Below are positions 43,970 to 51,977 of a stretch of DNA of 64,000 bases, one piece after another. Origin of the DNA: Litorimonas haliclonae (GTDB lineage Bacteria > Pseudomonadota > Alphaproteobacteria > Caulobacterales > Maricaulaceae). The first letter of the stretch is position 1; each line of letters opens with the position of its first letter. Position numbers and translations under genes: made by a program. The DNA lies in NCBI RefSeq assembly GCF_965138505.1, contig NZ_CBCSCO010000001.1, forward strand, positions 124,001 through 188,000. The letters are read 5' to 3'. The notes beneath the pieces were generated by a model. It ran no database searches and was not told the origin of the DNA. It saw only the letters and a program-made list of their open reading frames with translations.

Positions 43970-44401
43970 TTATCCGGTCGCTAACATATCACCGTAAAGA
44001 TAGGCCGTAGCCATTATCCGCAGTTTTGCCGAGGGGTAAGCGGGTAGCGCGTCTTGAACAGATTGCTCCGTCAGACGGCGGACTTTATCGCAAAACGCGA
44101 ACTCCTCGCCAAGGTTTAACCAAACCGAATAGTCTGAAAACTCCCGCGCCTCAATCACGCGGTCATAATGAAGCAAAGTCGCTTCGACCAAAATATCGGC
44201 GCTCACTGCCTGAAAATATTGCCGAACGATTTCTGTGGGGCCTTCTGTCATCGCAAGAGCTTGTCGATTATTCGCGAAGACCCGCCCAGTCAGACCTAGC
44301 TGTTCGCAGACGGCGACACTTTGTGCCGATACCTGATACGCCATTCTAGGCGTCATCGCATCTGTGCAGGTCGAGGTATAGATCAGTTGTGATAATTCCA
44401 T
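43970..44401 (-). CDS. Degenerate BLUF-fold protein, copy 2
   Basis: The 143-residue product starts MELSQLIYTSTCTDAMTPRM, clearly BLUF-like, and keeps the flavin-signalling Tyr (Tyr8). The other key positions differ: Asn is Cys32, Gln is Ala50, Trp is Tyr91 and the following Met is Val93. Since Tyr-Gln rearrangement is the basis of BLUF signalling, it is probably not a normal blue-light sensor. The C-terminal segment after residue 100 is shared with copy 1 and is predicted helical. Partner proteins are not evident nearby. Confidence 0.78.
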   Translation of the reverse strand: MELSQLIYTSTCTDAMTPRMAYQVSAQSVAVCEQLGLTGRVFANNRQALAMTEGPTEIVRQYFQAVSADILVEATLLHYDRVIEAREFSDYSVWLNLGEEFAFCDKVRRLTEQSVQDALPAYPSAKLRIMATAYLYGDMLATG

Positions 44402-44540
44402 TGGAGGGGTTTAAGTCACAGACCTTGAAAGAGGGTTATTTGACGAGGTTAATCAAAGACTAAAATCGAAAGGCACCCCCACTAAATAGGGAACGCGTCA
44501 GTTGAAATTCTCATTCTTTTTGTGCTAGAATCTACCTATT

Positions 44541-44987
44541 ATGTCGATTGACCTTCTACATCCCGCGGGATCGTCTCAACATAAAACTATATTTGTGCCT
44601 GAGACTCAATCCTCCGGACCATGGCAAATCTCGCTGAAGTTTTCATTTAGTTTCGGCCCCATGACAGGAACAGCCACTCTTGAGGGCACTTCTATTGGCA
44701 AACAAATTAGCGGCTCCACAAAATTTTGTTTGGAAGGATCTGGGAAGACACTGCCGCCTTTGCCAACCGATTTTGAGGGGAGCATCCAAGACAACGAAAC
44801 GAAAATCGACCTTTGGATCAATGAACCCCTTTTGAAACACACACATTTCATATGCTGCGGCCAAGCAGTGATCCGAAAAGAACGATTCGAGGGAAATTGG
44901 GATATGCCTTGCTTGGATCCTAAGGACTGCGCATGTGATGGCGCGAGCGGGACTTTTGAACTGCGGCGTTTAGGTCAAGAAAGTTAA
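44541..44987 (+). CDS. Hypothetical beta-rich protein with C-terminal cysteines
   Basis: The 148-residue product has no signal peptide. The first two thirds look beta-rich (WQISLKFSFSFGPMTGTATL), and the last third contains five Cys (FICCGQ, PCLDPKDCACD), suggesting a metal site or disulfides. I do not recognise the family. It is transcribed toward the broken cold-shock gene and shares no obvious operon. Confidence 0.6.
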   Translation: MSIDLLHPAGSSQHKTIFVPETQSSGPWQISLKFSFSFGPMTGTATLEGTSIGKQISGSTKFCLEGSGKTLPPLPTDFEGSIQDNETKIDLWINEPLLKHTHFICCGQAVIRKERFEGNWDMPCLDPKDCACDGASGTFELRRLGQES

Positions 44988-45082
44988 TCGCCGAAAACTG
45001 TTTTCATAAAAAACGCGCCCTCCCAGAAGAGGGTCTTGCAAATAAATGAGTCTGACTGTGTCAGCGCTCGACCACGAATAGC

Positions 45083-45239
45083 TTAGACCTCTTCGATATT
45101 GATGACCGGCGATTTGTCCGGGGCGCCTGTCTATAAATGTATCAAATTTTACCTTGTCGCCATCGTACAGCCCGTCAAGGCGACCGCGGTGATAGGCCTT
45201 CACATGATTATATCGCCACTAAAATAAGCCCGATGTCAT
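45083..45239 (-). pseudogene. Broken cold-shock-domain gene
   Basis: The minus strand encodes HVKAYHRGRLDGLYDGDKV, FDTFIDRRPGQIAG, then after a one-base shift INIEEV and a stop at 45083. This aligns with the C-terminal half of the intact cold-shock protein at 40.4 kb (ALHRGGLQGLNEGDKVMFDT). Upstream, FSGDII in another frame matches the RNP2 region, so at least two frameshifts are present and the RNP1 half is missing. It is a decayed paralogue, or the tail of an acquired copy. Confidence 0.7.
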
Positions 45240-45340
45240 TTTGAGAATTTATACGAAAATCGGCAGAACGGATGAAAGGTTAAGCGCAAACCGTTTATTG
45301 ATAGAGGCTCTCCAGCCGACAGTTTGGTTTGCTCAGCTTT

Positions 45341-46213
45341 CTAATCGTAAAAGCACTTCTCTGTGCCGTCACCTTGATTGTAACATCGGCGTTTATTGCT
45401 CTTGGCGGGGGCTGACGGACCGCTGCGTGCGGGGCCTTTATAGCCGTATTTGTCAGTATAGCTTTCGGTATAAGGCGTATTTGGCGACAAGCCTTGAGTA
45501 CGAGGCACATATTTACCTGTCATTCTATCGGCCCAAGCTTTTGGCGCGGTGCATTCTACACTGTCTGCGGGGTGTAAATAGCACATATCATAGGCGTCTT
45601 GAACTGTACGCATTTTCTTATTTGCGTCCCACCAGCGGTAAAAATCTGGGCCGCCATTTCGTCTGGCTTTTTCGTAAAACTCCCAATCGTCTTTCACGCC
45701 TACAGTCTTACGTCTAGCTGCCGTCTTTGCAACAGCGTTCCGTGCCTGATAGTCTGCAAGAAACTTGGCTTGGCGCTGCTCGCTTGTCGGCCCGGCTTTG
45801 CAACCGAACCGCTTTTCTGCCCATTCTAGCATCACAGGCGGCGGCGCGGAAACGGCAGCCTCATCCAACACAGGTGCCGTATTGATGCGCCCATCTTTAT
45901 AAGCGGCTAAATCCTTATGATATTGTTTCATTGTCGTATGAGCAGTCGTATCACCATCGCCCATACCGCAATATTTTCCGTAACATTCCATAAGGGAGCG
46001 TACGATTTTGGTCGGCGAATCCACTGCCGCCACCCCATAGTCCTGCCAATATAAAATAGCTTGCCCCCAGCTATTCGGCCCGCTCGCGAAATTAGCCTCA
46101 AACGTATTTGCGAGCGCCATACCATTCGGACAAGTCTTGCCTGCCTGGGCATGAGCCATACTTGCCGAAATGAGTGTAAAAACCAGAGTGAAAAGGGCAC
46201 AGATTTTTTTCAT
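45341..46213 (-). CDS. Hypothetical secreted Cys-containing protein
   Basis: The 290-residue product has a clear signal peptide (residues 1-23, ending AHAQ) and a mature region with several Cys (CPNGMAL, MECYGKYCGMGDGD, MCYLHPADSVEC, RRCYNQGDGTEKCFYD), probably paired as disulfides in the periplasm. The block WEFYEKARRNGGPDFYRWW stands out. It ends in a Pro/Ser/Lys-rich tail. I recognise no family. It lies 60 bp downstream of the thiC stop on the opposite side of a short spacer, with no sign of shared function. Confidence 0.7.
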   Translation of the reverse strand: MKKICALFTLVFTLISASMAHAQAGKTCPNGMALANTFEANFASGPNSWGQAILYWQDYGVAAVDSPTKIVRSLMECYGKYCGMGDGDTTAHTTMKQYHKDLAAYKDGRINTAPVLDEAAVSAPPPVMLEWAEKRFGCKAGPTSEQRQAKFLADYQARNAVAKTAARRKTVGVKDDWEFYEKARRNGGPDFYRWWDANKKMRTVQDAYDMCYLHPADSVECTAPKAWADRMTGKYVPRTQGLSPNTPYTESYTDKYGYKGPARSGPSAPAKSNKRRCYNQGDGTEKCFYD

Positions 46214-46272
46214 GACCCATATTTTAAACCAAGGTGACCTATTGGCAATATTTTTTTGCTATCTTTGGGCTG

Positions 46273-48168
46273 TTACTCCGCCTTCTCCAAATAAATCTCG
46301 CCGCCTTCCTCGCGGAATTTCGCGCTCATCTCGCTCATGCCCTCAATGATTTCGCCTTGGCTCATATCATTAGCTTCGGGGTAGAGCGCTGCTTTTTCAT
46401 TATCACTCAAACCGTCCGCATAATCTCGAACGTCCTGCGTGATTTTCATGGAGCAGAATTTCGGGCCGCACATGGAGCAGAAATGCGCGACTTTATGCGC
46501 GTCTTTCGGCAGGGTCTGATCGTGATAATCCTTGGCGGTCTCAGGGTCGAGGGACAGGTTGAACTGATCCTCCCAACGGAATTCGAACCGCGCGCGTGAC
46601 AGCGCATCGTCACGGATTTGCGCCGCCGGATGGCCTTTGGCCAAATCGGCTGCGTGGGCGGCGAGTTTATAGGTAATCACGCCAACTTTGACGTCGTCGC
46701 GGTCGGGCAGTCCCAAATGTTCTTTCGGCGTGACGTAGCAGAGCATCGCCGTGCCAAACCAGCCGATCATGGCCGCGCCGATACCGCTCGTGATGTGGTC
46801 ATAGCCGGGCGCAATATCCGTTGTTAACGGGCCGAGCGTATAGAAAGGCGCTTCGCCGCATTCACGGAGCTGTTTCTCCATATTCACTTTGATTTTGTGC
46901 ATCGGCACATGGCCGGGGCCTTCGATCATGACCTGACAGCCCTTCTCCCATGCAATCTTGGTCAGCTCGCCCAGCGTTTCCAACTCGGCAAATTGCGCGC
47001 GGTCATTTGCATCTGCGACAGAGCCGGGCCGGAGGCCGTCGCCAAGGCTGAAGGTCACGTCATAGGCGCGCATGATATCGCAGATTTCCGAGAATTTTGT
47101 ATAGAGGAAGCTTTCCTTATGATGGGACAGGCACCATTTCGCCATGATGGAGCCGCCGCGGCTAACAATTCCCGTTACGCGGTTGGCGGTCAGATGGATG
47201 TAAGCCAGGCGTACCCCGGCATGGATAGTAAAGTAATCGACCCCCTGCTCGCACTGCTCAATAAGCGTGTCGCGGTAAACTTCCCAGGTTAGATCTTCGG
47301 CAACGCCGTTGACCTTCTCCAGCGCTTGGTAAATCGGTACCGTCCCAATCGGCACGGGCGCGTTTCGGATGATCCATTCACGTGTGTTATGGATATTTCG
47401 GCCCGTGGACAGGTCCATGACATTATCCGCGCCCCAACGGGTCGCCCAGACCATTTTCTCGACTTCTTCCTCGACCGAGCTGGCCACAGCGGAGTTACCG
47501 ATATTGGCGTTGATTTTGACGAGGAAGTTTCGCCCGATAATTTGCGGCTCAAGCTCCGCATGGTTGATATTGGACGGAATAACCGCGCGGCCTTTGGCGA
47601 TTTCATCTCGAACAAATTCCGGCGTGACAAAAGCCGGGATATCGGCGCCAAAGCTCTCGCCCGCGGCGACGCGCTCTTCTGCGCCCTCGAGCATTTCCTT
47701 GCGGCCAAGGTTTTCGCGCTCGGCAACATAAATCATTTCTTTGGTAATAATTCCGGCTTTGGCATATTCATATTGCGTGACAGGGCCATCGCCTGTGCCG
47801 CGCAAGGGACGGTTCTTCACGGGGAATTCTCGGGCAAGAAAACGTCCCGTCGCGCCGCCATTATCCTCTGGCTTTACATCGCGGCCTTCATATTCTTCGA
47901 CATGACCGCGCTCTTTCACCCAGGCCGTGCGGTAACGGTCCAATCCCTTTTCTACATCAATCGTCACATCGGGATCGGAATACGGGCCTGAGGTGTCATA
48001 GACGGGCACATCGGGCTCATTTGCGGTCTTGTGGAGGTGGACAAGGCGGTGCGGCACGCGAAGGCTCGGATCCGCCTCTGGCGCCGTGTAAACCTTGGAG
48101 CTGCTCGGCAATGGGCCGGACGTCACTTTGGGGGTTTCAAATTCGGATTGGTCAACAGGCTTGTTCAT
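46273..48168 (-). CDS. thiC: Phosphomethylpyrimidine synthase ThiC
   Basis: ThiC converts aminoimidazole ribotide to hydroxymethylpyrimidine phosphate by radical SAM chemistry. The 631-residue protein has the N-terminal alphaproteobacterial extension, IPSNINHAELEPQIIGRNFL, CEQGVDYFTIHAGV, and IEGPGHVPMHKI. The C-terminal CX2CX4C cluster CSMCGPKFC provides the 4Fe-4S ligands. A TPP riboswitch precedes it, and TAGGAG is the ribosome site. Other thi genes are absent nearby except thiD at 59 kb, so pathway genes are dispersed. Confidence 0.97.
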   Translation of the reverse strand: MNKPVDQSEFETPKVTSGPLPSSSKVYTAPEADPSLRVPHRLVHLHKTANEPDVPVYDTSGPYSDPDVTIDVEKGLDRYRTAWVKERGHVEEYEGRDVKPEDNGGATGRFLAREFPVKNRPLRGTGDGPVTQYEYAKAGIITKEMIYVAERENLGRKEMLEGAEERVAAGESFGADIPAFVTPEFVRDEIAKGRAVIPSNINHAELEPQIIGRNFLVKINANIGNSAVASSVEEEVEKMVWATRWGADNVMDLSTGRNIHNTREWIIRNAPVPIGTVPIYQALEKVNGVAEDLTWEVYRDTLIEQCEQGVDYFTIHAGVRLAYIHLTANRVTGIVSRGGSIMAKWCLSHHKESFLYTKFSEICDIMRAYDVTFSLGDGLRPGSVADANDRAQFAELETLGELTKIAWEKGCQVMIEGPGHVPMHKIKVNMEKQLRECGEAPFYTLGPLTTDIAPGYDHITSGIGAAMIGWFGTAMLCYVTPKEHLGLPDRDDVKVGVITYKLAAHAADLAKGHPAAQIRDDALSRARFEFRWEDQFNLSLDPETAKDYHDQTLPKDAHKVAHFCSMCGPKFCSMKITQDVRDYADGLSDNEKAALYPEANDMSQGEIIEGMSEMSAKFREEGGEIYLEKAE

Positions 48169-48210
48169 TGTGCACTCCTAAATAACGGAATACGGGCGCG
48201 AAAAAACCTA

Positions 48211-48296
48211 CGCATCCGTCCTTCCGCCCGCTTTGTCGCGGGATCAAGTTCAAAGGGTACGTCTCGCCCTGACACGCGTCAGGGGCCCCTCGGATA
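48211..48296 (-). promoter_or_regulatory. TPP riboswitch (THI element)
   Basis: Read on the minus strand: GAGGGGCCCC start, hairpin CCTGACGCGTGTCAGG, GCGAGACGTACCC (a variant of CTGAGA...ACCC), TTTGAACTTGATC (variant of GAACCTGATC), a CCCGCGACAAAGCGGG hairpin, and GGAAGGACGG. Its place 43 bp upstream of thiC fits TPP-dependent repression. Ends are approximate. Confidence 0.85.
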
Positions 48297-48492
48297 TAGA
48301 TTTACCATAACGGCATTGTGCGTCTGCGCAAGACCTCAGGGCGAATTCTTCTAGGAAGGCGTCAGGCTAGTTTAAAAATACTTGGCGACATCTCCGGCAT
48401 AATCTCATCCTAAATCAGTTGCTCCCATATAACTGCCTCACCGGATTGAAGGTCAATTGCGCTTTCTCCCTCGCCTATCATCGCCCGGCCCC

Positions 48493-49035
48493 CTAATCTC
48501 CGTAACGCAAAAGAGTTGTGCTCATATTTCCGCCTTTGCCGAGGGTCACGACATAAAGTCGATCATATTCTGTCGCTTCGACGATGGGCTCGCCGCCCTC
48601 CCCGCCAAGTAAGTCTACAAGCTCGGGCGTCGTATTACTGTGTCCAACGACCAATGCGCGTTTACCTTCTGCTTTAAGTTTTGACGCTATCGCCTGAAGG
48701 TCTCCCACATCATAAATCTCTACCTGCCGACCCAACCGCTCTGCCAATGGCGCGGCCGTGTCTCGGGTACGAATATAATCACTACTATAAATTCGAGTGA
48801 TGCCAGCATCTTGAAGAGTATCGGCCAGTAGCTCTGCTCTCTGTCGCCCCTGAGCTGTCAACGCCGGATCATTTTTATCCGACGTTTTTTCGGCATGCCG
48901 CACAAGAAAGAATGTGGCGGCGGGCTGTGCGGCCGGCAATTGAGTGGGTTGAGGCGCAGTTTGACACGCCGTGACAATCATTGCCCCGATAAGCGGCAGC
49001 GCGATAAGCTTTTTAAACCTTAACTTTGGAAACAT
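48493..49035 (-). CDS. Histidine phosphatase family lipoprotein
   Basis: The 180-residue product has a signal with lipobox (MIVTACQ, lipidated Cys24). The phosphoglycerate-mutase-like fold follows: catalytic FFLVRHAEKT with the nucleophile His, RIYSSDYIRTRDTAAPLAERL, and second His in VVGHSNTTPELV. All catalytic residues are present. The substrate is unknown; outer-membrane or periplasmic phosphatases of this type act on small phosphate esters. It is monocistronic between thiC and the BLUF gene. Confidence 0.87.
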   Translation of the reverse strand: MFPKLRFKKLIALPLIGAMIVTACQTAPQPTQLPAAQPAATFFLVRHAEKTSDKNDPALTAQGRQRAELLADTLQDAGITRIYSSDYIRTRDTAAPLAERLGRQVEIYDVGDLQAIASKLKAEGKRALVVGHSNTTPELVDLLGGEGGEPIVEATEYDRLYVVTLGKGGNMSTTLLRYGD

Positions 49036-49323
49036 TTTTATACCCCTGATTGTTTTCTTTGTTTATCCGACAAATAAACGCTCCCAGTGTCAACCTATTC
49101 TTGAGCCGCCCCAGCCCATCGGACCGTTTTGGGTAGGGTTTCGGGCCCGATTTCCGGCACAGAAAGGCCAGAGACTTAACTCAGGTTTACAGAATAATTG
49201 AAACTTCAATAACCTTCGATTTTATTGGCACTGACAGCGCTATCGTTACACTTTATTCATTCTTCTATGCGACCCAAGGTGTGTGTGGGATTGATAAAGA
49301 TAAGAAGCCCATAGGACCACATA

Positions 49324-49743
49324 GTGCTATATCAATTAATTTATACCAGCTACGCAACAGAGGCGTTGACGCCTTCTGTGTTGAACGAAATTGCCGAAGT
49401 CTCGCGTACGAATAATCGCGAGGCCGGTATAACTGGCGTTATGCTTTATCATGACGGTTCAATTTTACAGGTTCTTGAGGGCGAAAAAGAGGCCGTTGAA
49501 ACTCTCTTTGCCAAAATCGAAAACGATAACCGCCACATCCAAATTATGGTTTTGATGAGACGGATATCAAAAAGCCGTGAGTTTGACGGCTGGCGCATGG
49601 GCTTCAAACATGCCGCAAACAATGAAGGGGATTCTTCCCTTTTCAAGCTCACTCATAATACGCTCAGACGCGTTATCCCAGCGAACAGCAGCACTGAACT
49701 TCAAACTATTAGTCGGACTTATGCTCGGGTAAACGGATTATAA
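49324..49743 (+). CDS. BLUF-domain blue-light sensor (intact)
   Basis: The 139-residue product starts MLYQLIYTSYATEALTPSVL from GTG. All canonical flavin-signalling residues sit at AppA spacing: Tyr7, Asn31 (NNREAGITG), Gln49 (ILQVLEG), Trp90 and Met92 (GWRM). It should bind FAD and respond to blue light. There is no output domain beyond a short C-terminal helix, so it must act on a partner. It lies 5 kb from the two degenerate paralogues. Confidence 0.93.
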   Translation: MLYQLIYTSYATEALTPSVLNEIAEVSRTNNREAGITGVMLYHDGSILQVLEGEKEAVETLFAKIENDNRHIQIMVLMRRISKSREFDGWRMGFKHAANNEGDSSLFKLTHNTLRRVIPANSSTELQTISRTYARVNGL

Positions 49744-49759
49744 GAACGTTAGCGCATTC

Positions 49760-50626
49760 CTAACGGCAATATCCCTTTTCCCCTTTGGGCGGTAATGTCG
49801 TTATGAACTCCAAAATATCAGTTTTGAGAGTGGAATCACCGTCAAATAGACGGGAAAGATACTTGACCATATCTGTGTGATTATCACCCTCATATATTTT
49901 GACGGTCGCCATACCGCCCTTCTCTAAGATCTTCGCCCCCAAATCTTCGGAATTTTTAGGATGAACCGTCTCATCTTCAGATCCGTGAGCCAAAAAGAGA
50001 GGCGGCCGCGGGCCTGTTAAATTGTTGATTGGGGCATCTGTGCTGGTAAAACGGTCTGGAAAGATGCTAATATAAGGTTCTTCTTTGAGCTTTACGGCAC
50101 CCGTTGGGCCGGCCAAGCTAACGAGTCCCGATATATCGGTACAGAGATCGCCGCCTGCCGCTTCCAGATACTCAGGGGCCAGACCGACCATGAGCATATT
50201 ATAAGCTCCGGCTGAATGACCCATCAAAACAATCTCGCGATCCGGAAATCGTTTCACAGCAAAGTCTACCGCTTTGGCGCTATCTTCTATCATCAAAGGG
50301 TAAATGACTTCGGGGTAGAGACGGTAATTCGGCACGACAACGTCAAAACCTTCCGAGGTAAAACCTTCGGCTAGAAACTTGTACAGGTTTTTATCTCCGT
50401 GATCCCAACTTCCGCCATGTATAAAAACTAAAACAGGGCTCTCCGCGCGGGGGGTTTCAGATATGTAAATGTCTAGTTTTTGACGTTCTAAAGGGCCATA
50501 AGAAATATTCTTGGTTTTTTCAAAACTTCCCGACGGCGTAATCCCGTTGAGGATTTTGACAGGTGCACAAGAAACTGTCCCCATCAGCGCCGCCATAGCG
50601 GTTGCCATTAATCCAGTTCGAAACAT
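49760..50626 (-). CDS. Alpha/beta-hydrolase lipoprotein (esterase-like)
   Basis: The 288-residue product has a signal with lipobox (GTVSCAP, lipidated Cys20). The hydrolase domain (about residues 45-275) follows, with oxyanion loop FIHGGSWDHG, nucleophile GHSAGAYN, acid in AHGSEDETV, and catalytic His in EGDNHTDM. It resembles carboxylesterase/feruloyl esterase-like (BD-FAE) members. No partner genes suggest a substrate. It converges on the BLUF gene with a 17-bp gap. Confidence 0.87.
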   Translation of the reverse strand: MFRTGLMATAMAALMGTVSCAPVKILNGITPSGSFEKTKNISYGPLERQKLDIYISETPRAESPVLVFIHGGSWDHGDKNLYKFLAEGFTSEGFDVVVPNYRLYPEVIYPLMIEDSAKAVDFAVKRFPDREIVLMGHSAGAYNMLMVGLAPEYLEAAGGDLCTDISGLVSLAGPTGAVKLKEEPYISIFPDRFTSTDAPINNLTGPRPPLFLAHGSEDETVHPKNSEDLGAKILEKGGMATVKIYEGDNHTDMVKYLSRLFDGDSTLKTDILEFITTLPPKGEKGYCR

Positions 50627-50988
50627 AATCCTAAGCTCCTGTGAGTTTTTTCAGGTGTGGACGGCAATTCATCCTCCCGTCAACCCTCACTTTATCAGTT
50701 CACAAACTGGTTACGAATTACGAACGAAAAAAGTTGCTGAACGAGGTGAAGTTTCGAAGACAGTTTAGACCGTAACAGAAAGGCCGCACCTCGGAAGCGT
50801 GCGGCCTTTCGTACTAACCGTGGGAACGGTAAGGGGCTGGGTTTTCAAGTCATTGAAAGGTTCAAACGGCGGAAAATCGTTTGAAAGTAATAATTGAAAA
50901 TCCGTTAGAAAATAGAGACTTACCAATCGCAAACTGGCCTTACGATTTTGTTAAGACCTGCCCTTAAAAATATATGAATCACCTGTTT
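50627..50988. other. Intergenic spacer with hairpin
   Basis: This 362-bp spacer contains no convincing gene. It holds one strong hairpin (50778-50810) and is otherwise unremarkable, with the promoter of the minus-strand hydrolase near its left end. Confidence 0.5.
50778..50810 (-). terminator. Probable terminator hairpin
   Basis: GAAAGGCCGCAC and GTGCGGCCTTTC form a perfect 12-bp stem with a 9-base loop. The T-run is short. It lies about 180 bp past the cyclotransferase gene on its strand. Confidence 0.55.
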
Positions 50989-51333
50989 TCAGACAGATTT
51001 TTCTGATTTGACATAAAGCCAAGCCGCCCGCCCTGACGCGAGATCAACCCGCTCGCGGACATAGTCAGAAACTTCGTAAGAATCCGCCCGTATCAATTCA
51101 TCTTCGCTTACTTCAAAAACCCTACCGTCTACTCTATCCGAAGCGTTATTCGAACGTCGTGCAATCGGATGAAACCGTTCACCGCTACTGGCTAACACGT
51201 CCGGATCAGTAATTTCTATCATTGTGTGAGAAAACCCAACGAGCGCATCCTCCTCCCCGTCAAGCAGCCGACCAAATGTATCTTTCTGAACCTGCGGAAA
51301 TTGAAGTGTCCCATAGGAAAAAAGAAGCGGCAT
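50989..51333 (-). CDS. Gamma-glutamylcyclotransferase-like (AIG2) family protein
   Basis: The 114-residue product begins MPLLFSYGTLQFPQVQ, whose YGTLQ is the family's ligand-binding loop, and shows DGRVFEVSEDELIRADSYE with the catalytic-type Glu. Relatives release 5-oxoproline from gamma-glutamyl peptides or amines, but many small bacterial members are uncharacterised. It has its own short leader and no operon partner. Confidence 0.85.
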   Translation of the reverse strand: MPLLFSYGTLQFPQVQKDTFGRLLDGEEDALVGFSHTMIEITDPDVLASSGERFHPIARRSNNASDRVDGRVFEVSEDELIRADSYEVSDYVRERVDLASGRAAWLYVKSEKSV

Positions 51334-51400
51334 GTCTGTCCCTCAAGGCTAGCTTAGAAAATATTAAAACCACAAAATGAAGGCAACAAATAAGATAGCT

Positions 51401-51958
51401 TTATTGTATGGTTTCTTCAGCTTCCATAGAAATTGTTTTGCCGTCCTCAGAGAGAGAGCCGTTTTTTTTCATTGAGTTTTGAATATCGGCCTCGGTGACA
51501 TCCCCAATTAAAATTCGAGCCGCGTAACTCCGCATCATTTCGGGCCCCTCTGGCAGTTTGGCCGTCGCAAAAATATTTAAATAATACACTCCGCTTGTTT
51601 CGGACGTCACATCTAATTCCCATTCATGGGCGTCATCTCCGGAAAAAGGGAAAGTCGTTTCAGCTGTTTCTGTGACCAATCTTAAACCTTCCTCCGGCTG
51701 AGCTGTCAAAACTAGCGTGCCTGCCTCATAACTATCGGTCACTTTCACCGTTACAACGCCGTATTGTCCGGGCCGCAAATCTTTGGGCCCCTCATGACTT
51801 AAAGTTATAGCGGCGCCTGGTTTAACCGTTTTATTGACCGAGGTATCTGACGTCGTTGCGGTATGGGAGTCGTGGGATGAGACACATCCCAATAGGAAAG
51901 CCCCGCTTCCTAATAAAACAGCGCTTCGCAATGCTTTCGAAGCTTGAAGAGTTTTCAT
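51401..51958 (-). CDS. Hypothetical lipoprotein beside the metalloprotease
   Basis: I chose ATG 51958 (MKTLQASKALRSAV); the earlier in-frame start would run into the upstream gene. The 185-residue product has a lipobox (AFLLGCVSS, lipidated Cys25) and a beta-rich mature part (ITLSHEGPKDLRPGQYGVVT). GVYYLNIFATAKL near the C-terminus suggests an Ig-like or invasin-like sandwich. It starts 20 bp after the metalloprotease stop, so the two are almost certainly co-transcribed and may act together on the outer membrane. Confidence 0.72.
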   Translation of the reverse strand: MKTLQASKALRSAVLLGSGAFLLGCVSSHDSHTATTSDTSVNKTVKPGAAITLSHEGPKDLRPGQYGVVTVKVTDSYEAGTLVLTAQPEEGLRLVTETAETTFPFSGDDAHEWELDVTSETSGVYYLNIFATAKLPEGPEMMRSYAARILIGDVTEADIQNSMKKNGSLSEDGKTISMEAEETIQ

Positions 51959-51977
51959 TCCCAAAGTCCTCTTACAA

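Noticed and set aside
48412..48482. 23-codon frame directly after the histidine phosphatase gene
   Set aside because: The peptide looks orderly, but there is no ribosome site and the phosphatase already ends in the family's normal RYG; evidence too weak.
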